Assembly (NCBI GenBank): GCA_024279495.1
Contig: JAJRRL010000036.1
Span: forward strand, 49,119 to 113,118
DNA: 64,000 bases
From: Gammaproteobacteria bacterium
GTDB taxonomy: Bacteria > Pseudomonadota > Gammaproteobacteria > JAJRRL01
Reading direction: 5' to 3'
Part shown: positions 46,953 to 55,602 of the stretch, one piece after another
Layout of the letters: every line of letters begins with the position of its first letter
Position numbering within the stretch: the first letter of the stretch is position 1
The notes under the pieces: model-generated
The model's input: only the letters and a program-made list of their open reading frames with translations
What the model was told of the DNA's origin: nothing
Database searches by the model: none
Program-made: the position numbers and the translations under genes

Positions 46953-47222
46953 GTGGCAAATACCGCTCAAACCCGAAAAAGGGCACGTACCAGCGAACAA
47001 CGTCGTCAGCTAATCAGCCCAATGCGCGCTCGAATGCGAACACTTATTAAACAGTTTCTTGCTTCTGTTGAAGAAGGTCAGCTTGACGCTGCCAAAACAC
47101 ACTTCGCTGCAGTAACTAGCACTGTCGATCGCCTAGCTCGTAAAAAAATCATCCATAAAAATAGAGCCGCTCGTATTAAAAGCCGCTTAAACAAGCGCTT
47201 AAAGGCTTTAGCCCTAGCTTAA
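46953..47222 (+). CDS. rpsT: 30S ribosomal protein S20
   Basis: Binds 16S rRNA in the small subunit. 89 residues from a GTG start with TAGGAG upstream: MANTAQTRKRARTSEQRR, then basic helices ending KSRLNKRLKALALA. Typical length. Its usual divergent partner murJ lies 8 kb away. Confidence 0.97.
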   Translation: MANTAQTRKRARTSEQRRQLISPMRARMRTLIKQFLASVEEGQLDAAKTHFAAVTSTVDRLARKKIIHKNRAARIKSRLNKRLKALALA

Positions 47223-47230
47223 TCGATTAA

Positions 47231-47268
47231 AAAACCTTGCCTGCGCCGTTGAAAAACGGTGTCATCCG
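47231..47268 (+). repeat. 38-bp direct repeat, copy 1
   Basis: Pairs with 47381-47418, differing at about four of 38 positions. It contains a small hairpin (CCGTT-GAAA-AACGG) and ends GTCATCCG. It begins nine bases after the rpsT stop. Confidence 0.7.
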
Positions 47269-47291
47269 GCTAACGAAGTCAACTTGAGTAC

Positions 47292-47329
47292 AAAACAAGT
47301 GCAGCCCTTTGGCGCACTTGTTTTTTTTT
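47292..47329 (+). terminator. rpsT terminator
   Basis: Stem AAAACAAGTGC / GCACTTGTTTT (47292-47302, 47314-47324) followed by a T run to 47329; 70 bp after the rpsT stop. Confidence 0.85.
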
Positions 47330-47380
47330 GCGCGTCATCGCCGCGAAGGCGGAAAGCTAGACCCAGGCTTGATCCGTTAA
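47330..47380 (-). repeat. Partial module A (A7)
   Basis: On the minus strand: GGATCAAGCCTGGGTC, then TAGC, a GC-rich hairpin CCGCCTTCGCGG and GATGACG. It has the right-hand part of module A only. Confidence 0.55.
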
Positions 47381-47418
47381 AAAATGTTGCCTGCACCGTT
47401 GAAAAACGTTGTCATCCG
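47381..47418 (+). repeat. 38-bp direct repeat, copy 2
   Basis: Second copy of 47231-47268; its right end overlaps the start of module R copy 2. Confidence 0.7.
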
Positions 47419-47512
47419 TCAAACGAATAAATTAAAATGCCGAACGAAGCGCAAAGCGCTAGAGAGGCGCTACTCCGTAGAAGTGCTCGTGCTTGACACG
47501 GGTAGCACAGCC
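47411..47512 (-). repeat. Dispersed ~102-bp repeat, module R (copy 2)
   Basis: Reverse-complement match to 2138-2239, virtually without substitution. On the minus strand it follows module A3 across the link ATTTTATTTTA, the same order as at 2048-2239. Confidence 0.85.
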
Positions 47513-47523
47513 TAAAATAAAAT

Positions 47524-47615
47524 AGCCCTAGCCTCTTGTCATCCCCAGGAATGTAATAACGTAGGGGACCCAGGCTTGATCCGTTGTTATGAAATAACAA
47601 CTAGCGATCTTTAAA
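47524..47615 (-). repeat. Dispersed repeat, module A copy (A3)
   Basis: Carries GATCGCTAG, hairpin TTGTTAT-TTC-ATAACAA, GGATCAAGCCTGGGTC and CCTGGGGATGACAAG. The stem change C to T is matched by G to A on the other arm compared with A1. Confidence 0.8.
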
Positions 47616-47677
47616 AATCCCAGCCCCCAACATTACCGTGAGTGCAACCCTGCAGAGAAATTTTAAAAATTAAAATT

Positions 47678-47763
47678 TCTAAAGATCCTTAGTTCATGCT
47701 TCGCATGAACTGGATCGGAAGCTAGGCCCCCGACGTCACGAAAGTTCCTGGGGGTGACAAGTG
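47678..47763 (+). repeat. Dispersed repeat, module A copy (A5)
   Basis: Starts AAAGATCCTTAG, has hairpin GTTCATGC-TTC-GCATGAAC, then GGATCGGAAGCTAGGC, CGACGTCACG and the CCTGGGGGTGACAAG end, which runs into a tandem array. Confidence 0.75.
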
Positions 47764-47853
47764 TGAGGTACACGTTGTTCCTGGGGGTGACAAGTGTGGG
47801 ATGCACGTCTTTCCTGGGGGTGACAACATGCAGTTGTTCCTGGGGGTGACAGC
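47745..47853 (+). repeat. Tandem array of the module A end
   Basis: TTCCTGGGGGTGACA begins four units at 47745, 47778, 47811 and 47837 (spacings 33, 33 and 26 bp), with variable GTGTG-rich tails. It stops 11 bp from the obgE stop. The whole 641-bp gap 47223-47863 is repeats plus the rpsT terminator; no gene is seen. Confidence 0.8.
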
Positions 47854-47863
47854 AAGGGCGCAC

Positions 47864-48886
47864 TCAAGATATTTTATTTTCAGCCAAGAAATCCACTACG
47901 CCTCGGCATAACTGAGTTAAGCCTTGCTGTGCGACCGATGAAATCAGATAACACGGGCCATCCCAGCCAATAGCTTCTTTAAGCTCTTGCACTTTTGCAT
48001 CACGCTCTTCTTCTAGCAGCAAGTCCGCTTTAGTGACCACCAACCAACGAGGTTTTTCCACTAAACTGGCATCAAAAGCTCTAAGCTCTGTCTCTATCGT
48101 CTTAAAAGCAGCAACGGCCTCACTAAAGCCATCGAAAGATAACTCCACACAATGCAGCAACAAACGCGTACGGGAAACATGCTTCAAAAAGCGATGCCCC
48201 AAACCCACACCTTCACTGGCCCCTTCGATAAGGCCCGGAATATCAGCCATCACAAACTGTTCATCAATCGAGACATCGACCACACCAAGTTCTGGTGATA
48301 ATGTCGTAAACGGATAAGCGGCTACTTTAGGTCTTGCTTGACTCACCGCCGAGATCAATGTGGACTTACCAGCATTTGGCAAACCAACTAAACCCACGTC
48401 TGCAAGCAGCTTAAGCTCTAAATGCAAAGAACGCTCATCACCAGGAGAACCCGGAGTGGTTGTTCTAGGAGCTCGATTCGTTGAGCTTTTATAACGTGCG
48501 TTACCCAAACCATGGAAGCCACCTTGTGCCACCATGAAACGATCCTCATGCTCAAGAAGCTCACCTATAAGCTCACCAGTCTCTTTATCGTAAATAACGG
48601 CCCCAATCGGCACCCTAATTACTAAATCGTCGGCATTTCTTCCTCGACAGTTTTTACTTTGGCCTCTTTCTCCGTCTTTTGCTTTAAACTGAGATTGGTA
48701 ACGAAACTGACCCAAAGTATTGGTCGCCCCATCGGCTTCTAAGAAAACACTACCGCCATCACCGCCATCGCCCCCATTAGGGCCACCTCTGGGGATGTAT
48801 TTTTCACGACGAAAACTCAAAGCACCCCGACCGCCAGAACCTGCCATTACCTTTATATCTGCTTCGTCTATATACATGTTACTCAA
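47864..48886 (-). CDS. obgE: GTPase Obg/CgtA
   Basis: Ribosome-assembly and stress GTPase. The 340 residues have the Gly-rich OBG fold (MAGSGGRGALSFRREKYIPR, PNGGDGGDGG) to about 158, then the G domain with GLPNAGKSTL (P loop), DIPGLIEGASEG and TKAD. It lies downstream of rpmA after a terminator-like hairpin. Confidence 0.98.
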   Translation of the reverse strand: MSNMYIDEADIKVMAGSGGRGALSFRREKYIPRGGPNGGDGGDGGSVFLEADGATNTLGQFRYQSQFKAKDGERGQSKNCRGRNADDLVIRVPIGAVIYDKETGELIGELLEHEDRFMVAQGGFHGLGNARYKSSTNRAPRTTTPGSPGDERSLHLELKLLADVGLVGLPNAGKSTLISAVSQARPKVAAYPFTTLSPELGVVDVSIDEQFVMADIPGLIEGASEGVGLGHRFLKHVSRTRLLLHCVELSFDGFSEAVAAFKTIETELRAFDASLVEKPRWLVVTKADLLLEEERDAKVQELKEAIGWDGPCYLISSVAQQGLTQLCRGVVDFLAENKIS

Positions 48887-48894
48887 AACCCCAT

Positions 48895-48922
48895 AAAAAA
48901 ACCCCGCTTAAGGCGAGGTTTG
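48895..48922 (-). terminator. Terminator or attenuator between rpmA and obgE
   Basis: Minus strand: AAACCTCGC-CTTAA-GCGGGGTTT followed by T's; 22 bp after the rpmA stop and ahead of obgE. It would let the ribosomal genes be transcribed more than obgE. Confidence 0.75.
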
Positions 48923-48943
48923 AGTGATTAGGCAAAGCTATCG

Positions 48944-49219
48944 CTACGCCTTACCATCGTCTTTTTCTTGATCGTCAGCAGGTAGGATAACAATTTTACG
49001 AGTACCCTTTTTGAACTGAACACGACCAGAACGCAAAGCATAGATTGTATAATCTTTACCCATTCCAACGCCGTCGCCAGGATGCCATGTGGATCCTCGT
49101 TGACGAACAATAATCATGCCAGGCTGAACAAGCTGACCACCATAACGTTTGACCCCAAGACGCTTGGAAAGCGAATCACGACCATTCTTAGTACTACCAC
49201 CGGCTTTCTTATGTGCCAT
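48944..49219 (-). CDS. rpmA: 50S ribosomal protein L27
   Basis: 91 residues beginning [20 protein letters not shown], the standard L27 start reaching to the peptidyl-transferase centre. Follows rplU by 20 bp; the C-terminal tail ([10 protein letters not shown]) is a little longer and more acidic than usual. Confidence 0.98.
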   Translation of the reverse strand: MAHKKAGGSTKNGRDSLSKRLGVKRYGGQLVQPGMIIVRQRGSTWHPGDGVGMGKDYTIYALRSGRVQFKKGTRKIVILPADDQEKDDGKA

Positions 49220-49239
49220 ATCAATTTACCTCTCTTTTA

Positions 49240-49569
49240 TTATTCGCCAACCACGATATCTGTGATTTTAACCATGGTGTGGTCTTGACGATGCCCCATA
49301 CGCTTCATGTGATGCTTACGACGCTTGAACTTTAGAATTTTTATTTTTCGGTCACGGCCATGTGACATCACAATAGCAACCACTTTGGCTTTGCCAAGTA
49401 ATGGTTCGCCCACTTGAAGCTTATCGTCTTCACGAATCATTAAAACTCGGTCTAAATCAATGGATTGGCCTTCATCTGCAGACATTCGAGCCAGCTTTAA
49501 AACTTGGCCTTTAGTGACCCGGTATTGCCGGCCACCGTCTTGAATAATAGCGTAATTAGTATCGTTCAT
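49240..49569 (-). CDS. rplU: 50S ribosomal protein L21
   Basis: 109 residues with YAIIQDGGRQYRVTKGQ and the basic KFKRRKHHMKRMGHRQDHT block typical of L21. First gene of rplU-rpmA-obgE and divergent from ispB, a conserved arrangement. Confidence 0.97.
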   Translation of the reverse strand: MNDTNYAIIQDGGRQYRVTKGQVLKLARMSADEGQSIDLDRVLMIREDDKLQVGEPLLGKAKVVAIVMSHGRDRKIKILKFKRRKHHMKRMGHRQDHTMVKITDIVVGE

Positions 49570-49771
49570 GGTAGGATTACCTTCTCTAGATAGCTTGAGG
49601 ATGCTGCATTCTACGTAATCTTTCTCGAAGCCGCAAGGGTTTTTTCAGGACTGACGCATTTACATAGAGGTAATCCCCCTTTTTCGCCAATCCTGGCTAA
49701 CAAATACAGATTATTGACTCTCTTTACTGAGGGGCTTACGATGCAGACAAACGGACCACACGAGCTTACCT

Positions 49772-50776
49772 ATGTCTGACACCACACAAGCCACTTCTTC
49801 CCTGTCTTTAGCTGACATCAACGAACTACTTGCCTCCGAACTTATCTCTGTAAACCAATACCTTCTTAGCTCACTCTCATCGCGCATTCCGGCCATGGAA
49901 GTAATCGTTCAGCATCTCATTGCCTCTGGCGGAAAACGAATTCGCCCGAAATTGCTTTTATTGGCAGGGCAAGCCTGTGGCTGCCCAAGCAATCACGCTG
50001 AACTCACAGCCTTGGCTGCTATTGTTGAATGCATCCACACAGCTACCTTATTACACGATGATGTCGTGGATGAGGCCGATGAACGTCGAGGGCAACCCAC
50101 AGCCAATCAACGCTGGGGAAATCCAGCAAGCGTACTGGCTGGTGACTTTCTCTATTCTCGCGCTTTTCAATCGCTGCTCGAGCTAGATCGCACACCGATC
50201 ACCAAAGTGCTAACCACTACTATCAATCAACTCAGTGAAGGCGAGCTTCTACAATTGTTTACAAGCCAAGAAACTCACTACAGCGAAGACACCTATTATC
50301 AAATCATTGAATCAAAAACCGCTGCTTTGTTTCGCGCTTCTTGCCAAATTGGCGCCTTAATAAGTGAGCCTACCAACACAACATTACACACACAGTTAGC
50401 TGACTTTGGCTATCACCTAGGTATGGCTTTTCAAATCACTGACGACTTAATTGACTACACAGGTGACCCTGCTATCACAGGAAAACCCCAAGGCAGTGAC
50501 TTGGCGCAAGGCAAAGTCACTCTTCCTCTTATTGCTGCACTCAATACACTGTCTAGTAATGAGCGCGATCAAATGCTGAAAACTCTAAAAAGTAACCCAG
50601 CTGATTTGAGCGACATCCTTAGCTTTATCAAAAGCACCGCGGCGATTGATCACACTTTAACTGTAGCCAAACAACACGGTAGCAAAGCAAAAGAAGCGAT
50701 CGCCTCCTTAGCCGAAAGCGACGCAAAAGAAGCACTAATAAGCCTCGTTAACTTTTCATGCCAGAGAAGCTTTTAG
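49772..50776 (+). CDS. ispB: Octaprenyl-type polyprenyl diphosphate synthase
   Basis: Extends farnesyl diphosphate with isopentenyl diphosphate to make the quinone side chain. The 334 residues have GGKRIRPKL, the first Asp-rich motif LLHDDVVDEADERRG and the second QITDDLIDYTGD. It uses the C5 units made by the mevalonate operon at 58-62.8 kb. Product length cannot be read from sequence. The last 29 bp overlap the 625-residue unknown on the other strand. Confidence 0.93.
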   Translation: MSDTTQATSSLSLADINELLASELISVNQYLLSSLSSRIPAMEVIVQHLIASGGKRIRPKLLLLAGQACGCPSNHAELTALAAIVECIHTATLLHDDVVDEADERRGQPTANQRWGNPASVLAGDFLYSRAFQSLLELDRTPITKVLTTTINQLSEGELLQLFTSQETHYSEDTYYQIIESKTAALFRASCQIGALISEPTNTTLHTQLADFGYHLGMAFQITDDLIDYTGDPAITGKPQGSDLAQGKVTLPLIAALNTLSSNERDQMLKTLKSNPADLSDILSFIKSTAAIDHTLTVAKQHGSKAKEAIASLAESDAKEALISLVNFSCQRSF

Positions 50777-52625
50777 AAAAGAGCGCTACGTCTTCATCCA
50801 AATTATTAAACAATCGCGGATCAGTAATTTTTTTCCCTGAACTACCCCAAAGTTTGGAATATTGGCAATTTTCTATTTTAGATCGCTTGCATCGAGCATT
50901 AATCGATACTGCCAAAAGCACCACAGCCACCACAAACAAAACCGACATAACGGTATCGAAACCCGGCGACGCTTTTAAAAAGCTGCCCAGAAGTTGCCAA
51001 GAAACACTGCCCGAAGCCATAAAGAAAGGCACCATTGTGCAAGCTGTTGGGATCACAACACCCAAAAGACATAAACCTGACGTAATTCCAGATGCCACCT
51101 CACCTTTTTTAAGCGAAAAAAGTGCTTTAAAAAATTCCGACTGCCTGCCAAGACCCGTCAGCATCTCCATGTCAATGCCACCAATAGAGTTCCTAAGCTT
51201 ATCTGCCGGCTGCTCTGAAAAAGCGATTACGGTTTCTATTTTTTTTGCGAGCCTTTTGTAATCAGCTCGAGAGACAGCCACATAGCCAAAGGCTTCATCC
51301 TCTTTTGCCGTTAATTCTTCTAATACCTCTTCTTCAAGCTCCTTAGATTCTTTCCAAGCCTCATGAAGCTCTGCTACATTTTCTGCAAAAGAAGGAGGAA
51401 CACCAAAATATCTCATAAGCAGCTTAAGCGATTGATACGCACACTGCCTGCGAATTGCCGACGGCCGGAGTACTTTTTGAAGCAACCCTTTCTGCTCGGA
51501 ACGATTCTGCTCAAGCAAAGCCTTCTGCTGCCTCTCTCTTTCTTCCTTTTCTTGCTTTCTAAGCTCAACCTTTTCTGCTTCTTCTGCTGGCTTTTGCTTT
51601 AATCCTTCTTCTGCCAAGGCCTTTTCTTTTGGCTCTTCTTTTGGCTGCTTCAATTTAAACTCAGCTGCTACTTCTGCTTGCCTTGTTTTCGCTCTCTTTA
51701 AACCCTGCGTTACCCGACTCATAACAAGATCAACCGCCGCTTGAGCTGGATCACGATACACCTTTACGTCAGGCCTCTCAAAAGTATCCGGAAAAGAGGG
51801 TTCCCTGGGTGTTACCGGTGTTGGCGGCTCAATAACTTCTTCGGGCAATTCTTCTTCCGGCTCTGCTTCCACAGGCAAAGCCTTTTTCGCTGAACTCGCT
51901 GGCTCTGTAACAAGCTCTTTTTCTGACTCCAAGCCCAAGGCTTTTCTAGCTTGAGAAACCGCTTCTGTAACAGGCTCTTTTTGAAGATTATTTTCGCTAT
52001 CAGCTATAAACTGCGGCCCATGCTTGCCCTTTTCATTCAGCTTAGGCTTAATGCATGCCAATAAAAAGTCACACTGCCCCCTGTAATAAAGCACCTCTTT
52101 CGGTGTTCTTTTCTTTCCTTTACCTAAAACAGCCTTTAACGCCTCATTGAATTGAGACACTAGCTCTTTCAAAGGAAAGCTTTTGATACAATCAACATAA
52201 GCAGCCTCTTCTCGACCTGTAACGTGCTTCAGATAATCGTCTTCTCCATATTCACTCATGTAAGCATGAAAATGCTTCATGTAGCGTCGATAGATAATAA
52301 CTGCGGGTTTAGATGGCCCTTGCTGCGCTTTTTCTAACTTAGCTAATGATTTCTGTAGGCTGTACACTTTAAGATCTACGTGCCTTTCACAAATAGCATC
52401 CCAAGCTGTTGCCTCTTTTCCAGCCAACGTATCCACATCATGTCTTTTCTTTACGGCAGCCATTAACTTTTCTATAGCGGCTATATCTTCCTTAAGAATA
52501 TCCAAGCTTGGAAGGCTCTCTATATCAACCTTCTCAGGAAACAATGCTCGATGCTTTATCTTGTACTTTTTTATTGCTACTTCTTGTAATGCTGATACGC
52601 TTTTGATTGCTTTATTGCCAGGCAT
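50748..52625 (-). CDS. Unknown coiled-coil protein with C-terminal double membrane helix
   Basis: Not recognised. 625 residues from ATG 52625 (GGGAG upstream). A soluble N-terminal part is followed by an acidic, Pro-rich linker with an imperfect internal repeat (KEPVTEAVSQARKAL / KELVTEPASSAKKAL), a Glu/Lys/Gln coiled coil (about 320-400), and two membrane helices (about 513-538 and 556-574) with a 50-residue tail. The double helix near the C-terminus recalls the unknowns at 13.5-16.2 and 20.6 kb. The 3' end overlaps ispB by 29 bp. It lies downstream of lpxA, where lpxB is usual. Confidence 0.75.
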   Translation of the reverse strand: MPGNKAIKSVSALQEVAIKKYKIKHRALFPEKVDIESLPSLDILKEDIAAIEKLMAAVKKRHDVDTLAGKEATAWDAICERHVDLKVYSLQKSLAKLEKAQQGPSKPAVIIYRRYMKHFHAYMSEYGEDDYLKHVTGREEAAYVDCIKSFPLKELVSQFNEALKAVLGKGKKRTPKEVLYYRGQCDFLLACIKPKLNEKGKHGPQFIADSENNLQKEPVTEAVSQARKALGLESEKELVTEPASSAKKALPVEAEPEEELPEEVIEPPTPVTPREPSFPDTFERPDVKVYRDPAQAAVDLVMSRVTQGLKRAKTRQAEVAAEFKLKQPKEEPKEKALAEEGLKQKPAEEAEKVELRKQEKEERERQQKALLEQNRSEQKGLLQKVLRPSAIRRQCAYQSLKLLMRYFGVPPSFAENVAELHEAWKESKELEEEVLEELTAKEDEAFGYVAVSRADYKRLAKKIETVIAFSEQPADKLRNSIGGIDMEMLTGLGRQSEFFKALFSLKKGEVASGITSGLCLLGVVIPTACTMVPFFMASGSVSWQLLGSFLKASPGFDTVMSVLFVVAVVLLAVSINARCKRSKIENCQYSKLWGSSGKKITDPRLFNNLDEDVALFSKSFSGMKS

Positions 52626-52692
52626 GATGCGCTCCCATTGATGATATCAAACGTTTATCGTACAAGGAGATTTCAATAATGAAAAGACTGGT

Positions 52693-53457
52693 TTATCTGG
52701 CAACGCCTCTTGTGCTCTTTTCAAGCGCAGAAACAATGAGGGCTAACTCTGGCACAGTGCTGACATGATGCTCTAAGTACTCCCTAAACTCTTTTAGAGG
52801 TACTCGTTGTTTTGAAAACAAGTGATGAACTTTTTTTAACTCTCTCAGCGTGCCATCACTAAAGCCTTTTCGCTTTAGACCAACCAAATTCACACTATGC
52901 AATGAGCCTGGCACACCCGTCACAATCATATACGGCAACACGTCTTTAGCCACCTTGGTTGCTCGACCCAAAAACGCATATTCACCAATACGGCAATGCT
53001 GATGCACACCTGTGTAAGGGCTTAAAAACGCATGATCCGCCACTTCCACACTGCCCGCAATAGCAGCTGCATTAGCAAAAATGATGTGATTACCCACCAC
53101 ACAATCATGTGCAATATGACTTTGGCACATCAGGTAGTTGTGAGAACCGAGCTTGGTTACGCCGCCTTCTTCGTAGGCACGATTAATCGTTACAAATTCT
53201 CGAATCACGTTATGATCGCCAATTTCTAGGTAAGAATCAGTCCCAGCATATTCGATGTGCTGCGGATCAGAACCCAAAGAAGCATACGAAGAAATTTTAT
53301 TGTGCTTACCTATACAGGTAGACTGATGAATCACCACATGAGATTCAATGACGGTACCTTCACCAATAGTGACATCGGGCCCAACGACTGAAAAAGGACC
53401 TATCTTAACTGACTCATGCACAACGGCACTGGGATGAATGACGACTGTATCGTTCAC
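52693..53457 (-). CDS. lpxA: UDP-N-acetylglucosamine acyltransferase
   Basis: First step of lipid A synthesis. 254 residues with left-handed beta-helix hexapeptides (IHPSAVVHESVKIGPFSVVG, IGEGTVIESHVVI) and the catalytic-histidine region CQSHIAHDCVVGNH, then a C-terminal helical part. It overlaps fabZ by 4 bp. lpxB does not follow in this window. Confidence 0.97.
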   Translation of the reverse strand: MNDTVVIHPSAVVHESVKIGPFSVVGPDVTIGEGTVIESHVVIHQSTCIGKHNKISSYASLGSDPQHIEYAGTDSYLEIGDHNVIREFVTINRAYEEGGVTKLGSHNYLMCQSHIAHDCVVGNHIIFANAAAIAGSVEVADHAFLSPYTGVHQHCRIGEYAFLGRATKVAKDVLPYMIVTGVPGSLHSVNLVGLKRKGFSDGTLRELKKVHHLFSKQRVPLKEFREYLEHHVSTVPELALIVSALEKSTRGVAR

Positions 53458-53924
53458 TGCTGATCTCCGCTATCAACCTCGTCTGCGCCCATCACTATAG
53501 TCAATTCCCCGGAACAAGCAATAACACCATCTACGGTGGCCTTTCCTGAAAATTTCCATAAGTTTTGTCGGCTCTTTATCACTGATACAGATAACTCAAG
53601 CTGATCTCCGGGTTCAACCATGCGCTTAAATCGAACTTTGTCGATACCAGCAAAATAGAAAAGATGCTTTTTCAACATGTCTTTGGGTACGTCATGAACA
53701 ATTAAGACACCGCAGGCCTGCGCCAAAGCTTCAACCATCAAAACACCTGGCATGACTGGTTTAACCGGAAAATGACCAGTAAAGAATGGCTCGTTAGCTG
53801 TCACATTTTTGATTGCCGTGAGCGTTCCTTCTTCAGGATCCATTGCAATCACTTTGTCGACTAGTAAAAATGGATAACGATGCGGAATCAGATTTCGGAT
53901 TTCCACGTTATTGTAAACCGTCAT
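53454..53924 (-). CDS. fabZ: 3-hydroxyacyl-ACP dehydratase FabZ
   Basis: Dehydrates hydroxyacyl-ACP in fatty acid synthesis. 156 residues with IPHRYPFLLVDKV and the active-site GHFPVKPVMPGVLMVEALAQ. It overlaps lpxD and lpxA by 4 bp each, coupling fatty acid and lipid A synthesis. Confidence 0.97.
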   Translation of the reverse strand: MTVYNNVEIRNLIPHRYPFLLVDKVIAMDPEEGTLTAIKNVTANEPFFTGHFPVKPVMPGVLMVEALAQACGVLIVHDVPKDMLKKHLFYFAGIDKVRFKRMVEPGDQLELSVSVIKSRQNLWKFSGKATVDGVIACSGELTIVMGADEVDSGDQQ

Positions 53925-54940
53925 GATTTTTCCCCTTCTTTCTCTAAAGCGGTGACTCTCTTATGTAAGGTATCGAGTTGCTTATAGCGAGTTGTCAGTC
54001 GATGCCATTCCCGCCTAGAATGCAAACCCGTGCCTGAAGAATAAACACCAGGCTCCGACACATTGGCCGATACTCTAGCGCAACCCATCAGGACAGTACC
54101 ATCAGGAACCGTCAAATGATCACCAACAGCCACCATACCACCAAGCATGCAATACTGCCCTATTTTTGAACTTCCCGCAATAGCTGAGCAAGCTGCGATC
54201 ACTGTGTGATCCTTTATGATCACATTGTGGCCAATCATGACATTGTCATCGATTTTAACGCCATTCCCAATACTTGTATCGTCCAGAGCGCCGCAATCGA
54301 TAGTGGTTAAAGCACCAATTTCTACATCCGAACCCACCTGCACGCCCGCCACTTGAGGCACCTTACGCCAGCGACCCGCTGATTGGTGATAACTAAATCC
54401 ATCGGCACCTAACACAGAACCAGCATGAATAATCACTCGATCACCAAGCGTTACACCTGGATAGAGAGTCACGTTTGGGTGAATCACACATTGCTCACCT
54501 AGCTGACAATCTCGAGTCAAAATGCAACCAGCCTCTAAACGCGAACCAGCGCCAACCGATACATTCGGGCCAATGACCACGCGAGGACCAATACACACAC
54601 CCTCTGCAATCTGAGCACTTGGATCGACAATTGCGCTGGCATGAATACCCGCTTCGAACTCCGGTTCTGGATGAAACAAAGCCAAAGCATCGATAAACGC
54701 ATTTTCCGGATCTTCTACCACCAAAGCATTCAGCGAGCAACGCGTTAAATCGTTTGATTTCAGCAATACCGCGCCTGCTTTCGCTTCTTTCAATGCTGAA
54801 TAAAATTTAGAGGAACCCAAAAAAGACAGTTGATCTGATGAGGCAGAGCCGAGTGAAGCCACTCCATGAATCACATGATCTTCAGAACCATGTAGCGTAG
54901 CTCCAAGCTTTTCAGCCAAGGCTCCTAAAGTGATGGGCAT
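53921..54940 (-). CDS. lpxD: UDP-3-O-acylglucosamine N-acyltransferase
   Basis: Third step of lipid A synthesis. ATG 54940 is chosen because GGAGG lies right upstream; the frame opens to 54964. 339 residues: an N-terminal uridine-binding part (SLGSASSDQLSFLGSSKF), then a long left-handed beta-helix including DDNVMIGHNVIIKDHTVIAA with the catalytic histidine region, and a C-terminal helix. Confidence 0.97.
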   Translation of the reverse strand: MPITLGALAEKLGATLHGSEDHVIHGVASLGSASSDQLSFLGSSKFYSALKEAKAGAVLLKSNDLTRCSLNALVVEDPENAFIDALALFHPEPEFEAGIHASAIVDPSAQIAEGVCIGPRVVIGPNVSVGAGSRLEAGCILTRDCQLGEQCVIHPNVTLYPGVTLGDRVIIHAGSVLGADGFSYHQSAGRWRKVPQVAGVQVGSDVEIGALTTIDCGALDDTSIGNGVKIDDNVMIGHNVIIKDHTVIAACSAIAGSSKIGQYCMLGGMVAVGDHLTVPDGTVLMGCARVSANVSEPGVYSSGTGLHSRREWHRLTTRYKQLDTLHKRVTALEKEGEKS

Positions 54941-54962
54941 GATTACCTCCGAGATAAATAGC

Positions 54963-54998
54963 AAAAGGGCTTGCTCACATAAAGTGAAGCAAGCCTTT
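54963..54998 (-). terminator. Hairpin between skp and lpxD
   Basis: Minus strand AAAGGCTTGCTTCAC-TTTAT-GTGAGCAAGCCCTTTT: long stem with one bulge and a short T tract, 24 bp past the skp stop. It may partly separate bamA-skp from the lpx genes. Confidence 0.7.
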
Positions 54999-55021
54999 AA
55001 TAGTAAACGCCAAGCTTACCC

Positions 55022-55531
55022 CTAGGCTTTTTTATCTTTTTCAAGAACTGCTATCACAAAATCTGTCAAGTCGAGGTCTGGACCAGAATAAAGCAAGACA
55101 CGCTTTGGAAACACTGCATCAAGATGCTTTTTCTTAGCAATATCACCTACCACTGAACTAACATGATCCGTGAACTTCTTCATGGCTTCTGTTTGAGAAT
55201 CGTAGACTGCCTTTTTATAATCAGTTTGCTCTTTTTGGAAGGCCTGCAAATCCTGCACAAAGTTTTTATTCAGCATTTCAAGATGCTCTTTCGTAGCAGT
55301 CGGCTTGTTCTTTTTAATTTCTTTTTGGTCTTTTTTAAGTGCATCTTGCATCTTAATTAGCTTTTCTTGCCTGGACTGAAACTGCTTTTTAAGTTGAGCC
55401 TCAATTTGCTTTGCCTGTGGGGCACCTTTAAACACAGCTTGCATATCAACCGTTGCAACACTACCAGCAAATGAAGCACTAGCGAAAGAAACAAGCAACG
55501 CAGCACTTAGTACACATTTTTTAATCGCCAT
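55022..55531 (-). CDS. skp: Periplasmic chaperone Skp/OmpH
   Basis: Holds unfolded outer-membrane proteins in the periplasm. ATG 55531 (GAGGAG upstream) opens a signal peptide, MAIKKCVLSAALLVSFASAS, cut near FAG. 169 residues in all, with VATVDMQAVFKGAPQAK and a long Lys/Gln helical arm. It follows bamA by about 70 bp. Confidence 0.93.
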   Translation of the reverse strand: MAIKKCVLSAALLVSFASASFAGSVATVDMQAVFKGAPQAKQIEAQLKKQFQSRQEKLIKMQDALKKDQKEIKKNKPTATKEHLEMLNKNFVQDLQAFQKEQTDYKKAVYDSQTEAMKKFTDHVSSVVGDIAKKKHLDAVFPKRVLLYSGPDLDLTDFVIAVLEKDKKA

Positions 55532-55602
55532 TAAGATACTCTCCTCATCAAAAAAACAAAACGCTGGACTAAAACCAAGCACAGCCATTAGAACACATAG
55601 AG

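Noticed and set aside
47745..47853. Possible CRISPR array
   Set aside because: Only four short units with uneven 26-33-bp period, the spacers resemble each other, and there are no cas genes.
47663..47863. 66-codon minus-strand frame reading repeated VTPRN
   Set aside because: It is only the translation of the tandem repeat array and has no gene-like start.
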